Program-made: the position numbers and the translations under genes
Notes under the pieces: generated by a model
What the model was told of the DNA's origin: nothing
What the model saw: only the letters and a program-made list of their open reading frames with translations
The model's database searches: none
Origin: Limnochordia bacterium
GTDB lineage: Bacteria; Bacillota; Limnochordia; Darwinibacteriales; DTU012
NCBI GenBank assembly: GCA_007116995.1
Contig: SKHL01000268.1
Coordinates: forward strand, 1-11,380
DNA length: 11,380 bases
Direction of reading: 5' to 3'
Shown: piece by piece, positions 8,301 through 11,380 of the stretch
Layout of the letters: each line of letters starts with the position of its first letter
Numbering within the stretch: the stretch's first letter is position 1

Positions 8301-8927
8301 TGTCTGTTTCAACTGTAATTCTGTTAGTTTGCGCATCTTTAGTAAGCGTAGCAGAATGACTATACTTACTCCACTTACGATTAGTAATAGCAGTATACTA
8401 GCAATAATGATATCTCTTGTATGTTTTACTGCGCCGACCATCTGGTTGTATTCTGTTGTGTCCATTAAGGTGCCGAAGACCACATTGCTATCTGGGTTAT
8501 ACTCTGCGATGGATCGAATATCCACAATCTGACCATCGTTAGGCCTTTGGATTCGAAATTCTACATCGTATACATCGCCATGGGTTATTAGGCCTAAGAG
8601 GGCCTGATCAAGCATGTCGCGATACTCAGGCAGGGGTATGGTTTGTACTTCAGGAATAGTCCAAGTATCACCGACTAAGCCATATACCTTTTGGGCACCT
8701 TCAGAGACAATGACAGTGTTATCGGAGAGGTGAAACTCCCAATGGCCAATATTTGTGAGATCCTCTGCTCGTCGTAGCCGATCATTATAGCCTTGTAGAG
8801 CAGCTTCCAGATCAGATATCTCAAGCAGACTAGGATGCCAAATTTGCTCTGCTCTAGCCGATATAATGGTTAGGGAAAAAACCATTATTGTGAATATGAT
8901 CATCATAATAAGGTAGCGTTTCTTCAT
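5307..8927 (-). CDS. Multi-PAS GGDEF-HD-GYP sensor protein (c-di-GMP turnover)
   Basis: This 1206-residue protein starts at ATG 8927 with a TAGGTGG ribosome site seven bases upstream. A signal-peptide-like or anchor segment (1-26, ending SARA) is followed by an extracytoplasmic region (about 27-170) that itself resembles a PAS_3 domain (GHWEFHL near 61, ending FGTLMDTTEYNQ). A second membrane helix (172-196) precedes a run of about five cytoplasmic PAS domains: 220-340, 350-470, 480-595, 610-730 and 735-855. The GGDEF domain (860-1010) has GGDEF at 939-943 and an RPDD I-site at 930-933. The HD-GYP domain (1030-1195) has HDIGK at 1069-1073 and HHEHWDGAGYP at 1121-1131. All expected active-site motifs are intact, so both c-di-GMP synthesis and breakdown are plausible. 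The output half closely matches that of the downstream gene. The many PAS domains suggest integration of several signals, perhaps redox or small ligands, but no heme or flavin site can be claimed. Confidence 0.93.
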   Translation of the reverse strand: MKKRYLIMMIIFTIMVFSLTIISARAEQIWHPSLLEISDLEAALQGYNDRLRRAEDLTNIGHWEFHLSDNTVIVSEGAQKVYGLVGDTWTIPEVQTIPLPEYRDMLDQALLGLITHGDVYDVEFRIQRPNDGQIVDIRSIAEYNPDSNVVFGTLMDTTEYNQMVGAVKHTRDIIIASILLLLIVSGVSIVILLRLLKMRKLTELQLKQTLGLQQEQERQLRNVMDNIPGMVFRCKHDQSWTIVFVSSGAMDLLGYKPDELVDNAKITFNDLILPDYRDYVQSVWETAIKNREPVTVEYQIRIASGDIKWVYEQGCGVYDDSGELLFLEGLVIDITAQKSAEEAARKREQDLEVTLQSIGDAVIATDTKGYITRMNTVAANLTGWSMQEAIGRPLTQVFTIINSVTRAQAANPVAEVLKHGRIVGLANHTSLMARDGTEYQIADSAAPILNQSGSIQGVILVFHDVTEMYQQRETLAQSEKQFRKLFAHSVNAIAIHQMVFAANGEPSDYIFLQANTAFEQHTDLHVADIIGKPVTHVQPGIEDTGLIEIYGQVVLTGKPISFEHYVALNQRFYYIRAYPMDRNQFAVVFEDISKRKTMEKALRKNEKLLKDIQHLTKVGGWEWDVSKQNMTCTDEFYTLHGIKPGEIEPGSTEHMEKSFACYEPTRRPEMLKAFQRCLEHGEEYDMELPFTTVTGSARWVRIAAYAVKNNAGNVEKVIGNILDITEQKQAQLELENSEKRFRQLVELAPDAIFVQTEGKFRYVNQAAIDLFGASAEEELIDHPVMDRFHPDYRKKAAERLQQLYERKKSVPRIEAVYLKIDGSPVSVEVAAVPIVYHGSNAALVYAQDITTRKQVETRLQYLTYHDPVTDLYNRRFLEEEIQRLDTENQLPLSIIMADVNGLKIVNDSLGHHQGDKLLHIVANTLLSTCRPDDIVARWGGDEFLILLPKTSKDQVHQICAVIESTCKQQKEDPIAISLAVGYATKERAEQHINGVVKQAEDNMYHRKMNTASSNKSALVASLQRALGEKSYETEHHARKLQAMALSLGKKMGLSQSKLDEASLLALLHDIGKVGISESILNKPGPLTEDQREIIKTHSEIGYRIAAASPDLAFIAQGILSHHEHWDGAGYPRGLQQEEIPLTARIIAVVDAYEAMTSDRPYRKRMAPAKALAEIQAHSGSQFDPQIASHFIEMLQEKEAATTQDMS

Positions 8928-8997
8928 ATGTAAACCACCTACCGTTCGTTGTTTCTACGGTCCTTCTCTAAGGGGCTAAAACGTATACATTCTGATA

Positions 8998-9027
8998 TCT
9001 ATAAAAGGAGTATGTGCTGTTTGTCGA
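8998..9027 (-). promoter_or_regulatory. Candidate promoter of the GGDEF/HD-GYP operon
   Basis: On the minus strand TCGACA (9027-9022) matches TTGACA at five of six positions. After 18 bases comes TATAGA (9003-8998), which matches TATAAT at four. Transcription would begin near 8990, leaving a leader of about 60 bases before the ATG at 8927. No other well-spaced pair was found in this AT-rich stretch. Confidence 0.35.
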
Positions 9028-9326
9028 ACCTTATTTTTCTGTAAAAAGAATTGGTGAATTATGTGGTTATTAATAAACTATTATGAATCTACTATTTCTG
9101 CGTTTTCTTTCCAACTCCTTCTCGTATATTATGAAACCATAGCTACCCTGTTTCTATAGATAGATCTCAATCTGGTTATTACCTTGATTATGTAATGGAC
9201 GATAACGAAGACCTGCATTCAGCAACCATACCGGCGCGTTTGTTATTAACAGTGAGGGATTGAGAGTATTGCTCAAAAATTCGGTCATCTCTAAAGCGGA
9301 TTTGAGTGGAAATAAAAGGATTTTAT
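9028..9326. other. Divergent intergenic region, mostly non-coding
   Basis: No convincing gene is present. Weak possibilities on the plus strand are a hydrophobic 32-codon frame from ATG 9061 to TAG 9157-9159, with GGTG as a poor ribosome site, and an open stretch 9135-9263. The latter lacks an upstream in-frame start but includes ATG 9195 and reads SGYYLDYVMDDNEDLHSATI before TGA 9261-9263. It looks protein-like and may be a gene remnant. The rest is AT-rich with no recognised repeat or RNA motif. Confidence 0.3.
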
Positions 9327-9340
9327 TTCGTCACGACGAA
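9327..9340. repeat. 14-base palindrome, candidate operator upstream of the riboswitch
   Basis: TTCGTC-AC-GACGAA is a perfect inverted repeat of two 6-base half-sites with a 2-base spacer. It ends four bases before the candidate -10 hexamer TATATT at 9344, so it occupies the spacer/-35 part of that promoter. That is the position expected for a dimeric DNA-binding regulator. The cognate protein is not in the window. Confidence 0.35.
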
Positions 9341-9343
9341 TAC

Positions 9344-9349
9344 TATATT
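9344..9349 (+). promoter_or_regulatory. Candidate -10 element for the riboswitch-cheB transcript
   Basis: TATATT lies about 90 bases upstream of the riboswitch core on the correct strand. The sequence 17 bases upstream (TTTTAT) is a poor -35, which would fit an activator-dependent promoter using the adjacent palindrome. TAATAT at 9361 is an alternative -10, also without a good -35. Confidence 0.25.
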
Positions 9350-9375
9350 TAAGTAGTAACTAATATTGATGTGTA

Positions 9376-9421
9376 TGCGGAGCACGAAGATTTTTGCCTT
9401 TTTTGTGGCTCCTGCTTCGCA
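9376..9421 (+). repeat. Hairpin-forming inverted repeat 5' of the riboswitch
   Basis: TGCGGAGCA (9376-9384) can pair along its length with TGCTTCGCA (9413-9421), using one G-U pair. An alternative inner pairing joins GGAGC (9379-9383) to GCTCC (9408-9412). The loop contains T-rich blocks. It would sit in the leader just before the c-di-GMP aptamer and is not part of the standard aptamer fold. Confidence 0.35.
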
Positions 9422-9437
9422 AAACTGAGATTTGGAA

Positions 9438-9517
9438 AAGGTAAACCCGATGAAAGTTGGGGACGCAAAACCATGAGCCTAAGCATCCGCTACATTGTCT
9501 GGCAGTCTGGTTATCCC
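9438..9517 (+). promoter_or_regulatory. Cyclic di-GMP-I (GEMM-I) riboswitch aptamer
   Basis: The conserved landmarks of the class appear in order. GGTAAACC (9440-9447) corresponds to the GGCAAACC segment. Then CCCGAT (9446-9451), a GAAA tetraloop (9452-9455) and GTTGGG (9456-9461) form a perfect 6-pair stem with G-U pairs. The signature GGGACGCAAAACC spans 9460-9472. A second stem pairs ATG-AGC (9473-9478) with GCT-a-CAT (9489-9495). The closing TGGCAGTCTGGTTATCC (9500-9516) matches the UGGCAGCCGGGUUACC end of the consensus. The outer P1 stem is not obvious to me. The element binds c-di-GMP in this family. It lies about 170 bases before cheB and is followed by an intrinsic terminator, so it probably controls read-through into cheB and the corrinoid protein gene. 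Confidence 0.9.
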
Positions 9518-9534
9518 TAAGGTGAGATTAGATT

Positions 9535-9576
9535 ATGGATCTTACCCCTATGCGGGGGTATAGGATCCATTTTTTT
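9535..9576 (+). terminator. Intrinsic terminator, expression platform of the riboswitch
   Basis: ATGGATC (9535-9541) pairs with GATCCAT (9564-9570), and ACCCC (9544-9548) pairs further in with the GGGGGTA block (9554-9560). This forms a long GC-capped hairpin followed by seven Ts (9570-9576). It starts 18 bases after the riboswitch core and 112 bases before cheB, so it must be overcome for cheB to be transcribed from this leader. UAUCCC (9512-9517), in the 3' strand of the aptamer, can alternatively pair with GGGGUA (9555-9560) of the terminator, giving a possible antiterminator. Confidence 0.88.
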
Positions 9577-9687
9577 AGTGGGTTCCCTTTGGGATCAAAC
9601 TCTAACTAGATGCACTAAACAAGGTTTCAAATTAATTCCCTTCACGGTTATTGTGAAAGTATCTAAGAAACTATGAGGTGAGAGAAA

Positions 9688-10737
9688 TTGCCCATTCGTG
9701 TTATGGTGGTAGATGATAGTGCGTTTATGCGAAAACTAATCGGGGAAATTCTTTCCAAGCAGTCAGATATTGATGTTGTACAAACGGCACGCAATGGCGC
9801 TGATGCGTTGGAAAAACTAGAGCAGTTTGAAGTCGACGTTATCACATTAGACGTAGAGATGCCTATCTTAGGTGGTTTAGAGACACTACAACAGATTATG
9901 GCTACACGACCGATCCCTGTGGTGATGCTTAGTAGTGTGACAAAAAGAGGTTCTGATATTACCATGAAAGCACTATCCTATGGTGCGGTTGATTTTTTGC
10001 CCAAACCATCGGGCGCTATATCTTTAGACTTAGACACAATTGGAGACGCGTTAGTAAATAAAGTTCGTGGAGCCTATCAGGCAAAACTGATGAAACCCCA
10101 AGTACAAGTCCATCTTGACAAAACCCATCTTGACAAACCCTATTCTAGCAGTCCATCCTTTGCGGGGGCAAGTAATCTAGTTATTGTGATTGGCTCATCT
10201 ACAGGTGGACCTCGGGCCCTAGAGCAGGTGTTTCTTGCGTTGCCCGCTGATTTACGGGCCGGTATAGTTGTAATACAACATATGCCAAAGGGATTTACCA
10301 GGAGTTTTGCAGAGCGGTTAAACACCTTATCTCATGTCTATGTCAAAGAAGCAGAAAATGGTGATCGAATTGAGAATGGTAAGGCTTTAATCGCTCCTGG
10401 GAATTTCCACATGGAGGTGGATAATGGGAAACGAATTCGCCTTAATCAGAATCCGCCAGTACAGTTCCTGCGGCCTAACATCGATGTAACTATGCTGTGC
10501 CTACCGCCGCTGTTTGGTAAGCGAATGATTGGCGTTATCCTTACAGGAATGGGACGAGATGGAGCTACAGGAATGGCAGCGATAAAGCAGGCCGGTGGAC
10601 TCGCCATCGCCCAGGACAAGGCATCTTCTACCATATATTCCATGCCCCGAGTCATTTTTGAAGAAGGTCTTGCAGATTACGTGCTACCAATTGACAGGAT
10701 AGGCGAGAGCATTGTGAAACTGACTAATAGGTTTTAG
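9688..10737 (+). CDS. cheB: Chemotaxis protein-glutamate methylesterase/glutamine deamidase CheB
   Basis: This 349-residue protein has the full CheB layout: an N-terminal response-regulator receiver, a linker and a C-terminal methylesterase. Receiver residues are the acidic pair Asp9-Asp10, the phospho-acceptor Asp55 in TLDVEMP, and Lys106 in the LPKP motif. The esterase triad is Ser171 in GSSTGGP, His198 in QHMP and Asp291 in MGRDG. Phosphorylated CheB removes methyl groups from glutamates of chemoreceptors, opposing CheR, to reset adaptation. The start is TTG 9688, supported by GAGGTGA at 9675-9681, six bases upstream; the protein then begins PIRVMVVDD as in the family. It sits behind a c-di-GMP riboswitch and terminator. 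No cheR, cheA or receptor gene is nearby, and the next gene encodes a corrinoid protein, so it may serve a dedicated pathway rather than the main flagellar one. A 15-base direct repeat lies in the linker. Confidence 0.96.
   Translation: MPIRVMVVDDSAFMRKLIGEILSKQSDIDVVQTARNGADALEKLEQFEVDVITLDVEMPILGGLETLQQIMATRPIPVVMLSSVTKRGSDITMKALSYGAVDFLPKPSGAISLDLDTIGDALVNKVRGAYQAKLMKPQVQVHLDKTHLDKPYSSSPSFAGASNLVIVIGSSTGGPRALEQVFLALPADLRAGIVVIQHMPKGFTRSFAERLNTLSHVYVKEAENGDRIENGKALIAPGNFHMEVDNGKRIRLNQNPPVQFLRPNIDVTMLCLPPLFGKRMIGVILTGMGRDGATGMAAIKQAGGLAIAQDKASSTIYSMPRVIFEEGLADYVLPIDRIGESIVKLTNRF
10111..10140 (+). repeat. 15-base tandem duplication in the cheB linker
   Basis: CATCTTGACAAAACC (10111-10125) is followed at once by CATCTTGACAAACCC (10126-10140), identical at 14 of 15 positions. 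In frame they encode HLDKT-HLDKP (residues 142-151) between the receiver and esterase domains. The unit is a whole number of codons, so the linker is lengthened without breaking the gene. Confidence 0.85.
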
Positions 10738-10812
10738 ATGAACAACAGGTGCAGGGCTGCCGAACAGACAGCTAAGTCTAAATTGTATGTAAGAGTGGAG
10801 AGAGGGCAACAA

Positions 10813-11380
10813 ATGATAGATTTTGATATGAATGCAGAAAAATTTCTGGCTGTGTTGCTTGAGCTGAATCGAATTAAGGGAAATGAGATTTTTGAGCAAT
10901 GCTACCAAGAACATAATTTTGAATTTGTAGAAAACTTGACAATCGAAGCGCTAGAAAGAATTGGTTTAGGTTGGGAAGATGGTTCCATTTCACTTTCACA
11001 GGTATATATGAGTGGAGTGATTTGTGAGGAACTGATGGATAAATATATGCCAAAAATGTGTGTGAAACAGAAAAAGACCCCAAAAATGGCTATTGGCGTA
11101 CTGCTAGATCATCATGCACTAGGGAAAAGAATGGTTTATTCTGTCCTGAAATCTGCGGGGTACCAAGTATTAGACTTTGGGCAGGGTCTGTCTGTTAATG
11201 ATTTAGTAAAAAAAACCAAGGAAAATAATGTAGACATACTACTTATCTCAACACTGATGCTATCATCAGCCCTCAAAGTAAAAGCAGTAAGAGAGCAGTT
11301 ATGTTCACTAGATACTCATCCAAAAATTATTGTGGGAGGCGCTCCATTTCGAATGGACTGTAATTTGTGGCAAAAAGTAG
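10813..11380 (+). CDS. Cobalamin (corrinoid)-binding protein, C-terminally truncated by the window
   Basis: An open frame from ATG 10813 runs to the right edge (189 full codons, no stop). The start has a GGAGAGAGGG ribosome site ending seven bases upstream. Residues 1-85 resemble the helical cap domain of methionine-synthase-type B12 modules, with GLGWEDGSISLSQVYMSG at 51-68. The B12-binding Rossmann domain follows: DHHALG (99-104) fits the DxHxxG motif whose histidine (His101) is the lower cobalt ligand, STLMLSS (146-152) fits the second cofactor segment, and VGGAPF (174-179) the third. Such proteins carry methyl groups for corrinoid methyltransferases or act as B12-dependent sensors or regulators. 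Here the gene lies 75 bases after cheB with no terminator seen, so the two are probably co-transcribed under the c-di-GMP riboswitch. What lies C-terminal to the B12 domain, and the partner methyltransferase if any, is outside the window, so its role cannot be chosen. Confidence 0.88.
   Translation, partial: MIDFDMNAEKFLAVLLELNRIKGNEIFEQCYQEHNFEFVENLTIEALERIGLGWEDGSISLSQVYMSGVICEELMDKYMPKMCVKQKKTPKMAIGVLLDHHALGKRMVYSVLKSAGYQVLDFGQGLSVNDLVKKTKENNVDILLISTLMLSSALKVKAVREQLCSLDTHPKIIVGGAPFRMDCNLWQKV

Noticed and set aside
9181..9300. Second (tandem) c-di-GMP riboswitch upstream of the first
   Set aside because: I looked for another GGGACGCAAA signature and GAAA-capped stem in the intergenic region and found none.
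9584..9594. TCCC-TTT-GGGA mini-hairpin after the riboswitch terminator
   Set aside because: It has only four perfect pairs and no T run; it is too small to call a second terminator.
9663..9965. 100-codon minus-strand frame opposite the start of cheB
   Set aside because: It is antisense to the conserved receiver domain and has a Ser/Thr/Ile-rich composition typical of shadow frames.

Overview
This window most likely comes from an anaerobic Gram-positive bacterium of the Clostridia, possibly a Desulfosporosinus/Desulfitobacterium-like lineage. That is an inference from a split two-subunit transketolase, multi-PAS GGDEF/HD-GYP fusion proteins, a cyclic di-GMP-I riboswitch, a corrinoid protein, strong Shine-Dalgarno sites and moderate-to-low GC. 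No sequence comparison was possible. No tRNA, rRNA, CRISPR array or recognisable insertion sequence was seen.

Layout. (1) Positions 1-1008, minus strand: two transketolase subunit genes joined by an ATGA overlap; the second runs off the left edge. (2) 1009-1487: a spacer holding a probable transketolase promoter, an inverted repeat in its leader, doubtful short reading frames and a probable extended -10 promoter for the next gene. (3) 1488-2261, plus strand: a stand-alone enoyl-CoA hydratase/isomerase-family enzyme that lacks one of the two usual hydratase glutamates. (4) 2429-8927, minus strand: an operon of two very large membrane-bound signalling proteins. Both end in a GGDEF (c-di-GMP synthesis) plus HD-GYP (c-di-GMP hydrolysis) module with intact motifs, and their sensory front halves are quite different. 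(5) 8928-9687: a 760-base divergent regulatory region. It contains a cyclic di-GMP-I (GEMM-I) riboswitch followed by an intrinsic terminator, both on the plus strand, with a palindrome and a hairpin upstream. (6) 9688-10737, plus strand: cheB, the chemotaxis methylesterase. (7) 10813 to the right edge, plus strand: a cobalamin (corrinoid)-binding protein, truncated by the window end.

How the parts may work together. Regions 4 to 7 look like one signalling neighbourhood. Two multi-sensor enzymes that can make or degrade c-di-GMP are transcribed away from a c-di-GMP-sensing RNA. That RNA lies in the leader of cheB and, probably by co-transcription, of the corrinoid protein gene. This suggests that the local c-di-GMP level sets expression of a CheB/B12-protein pair. 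The riboswitch, terminator and domain assignments are read directly from sequence. The regulatory loop and the joint role of CheB and the corrinoid protein are inference.
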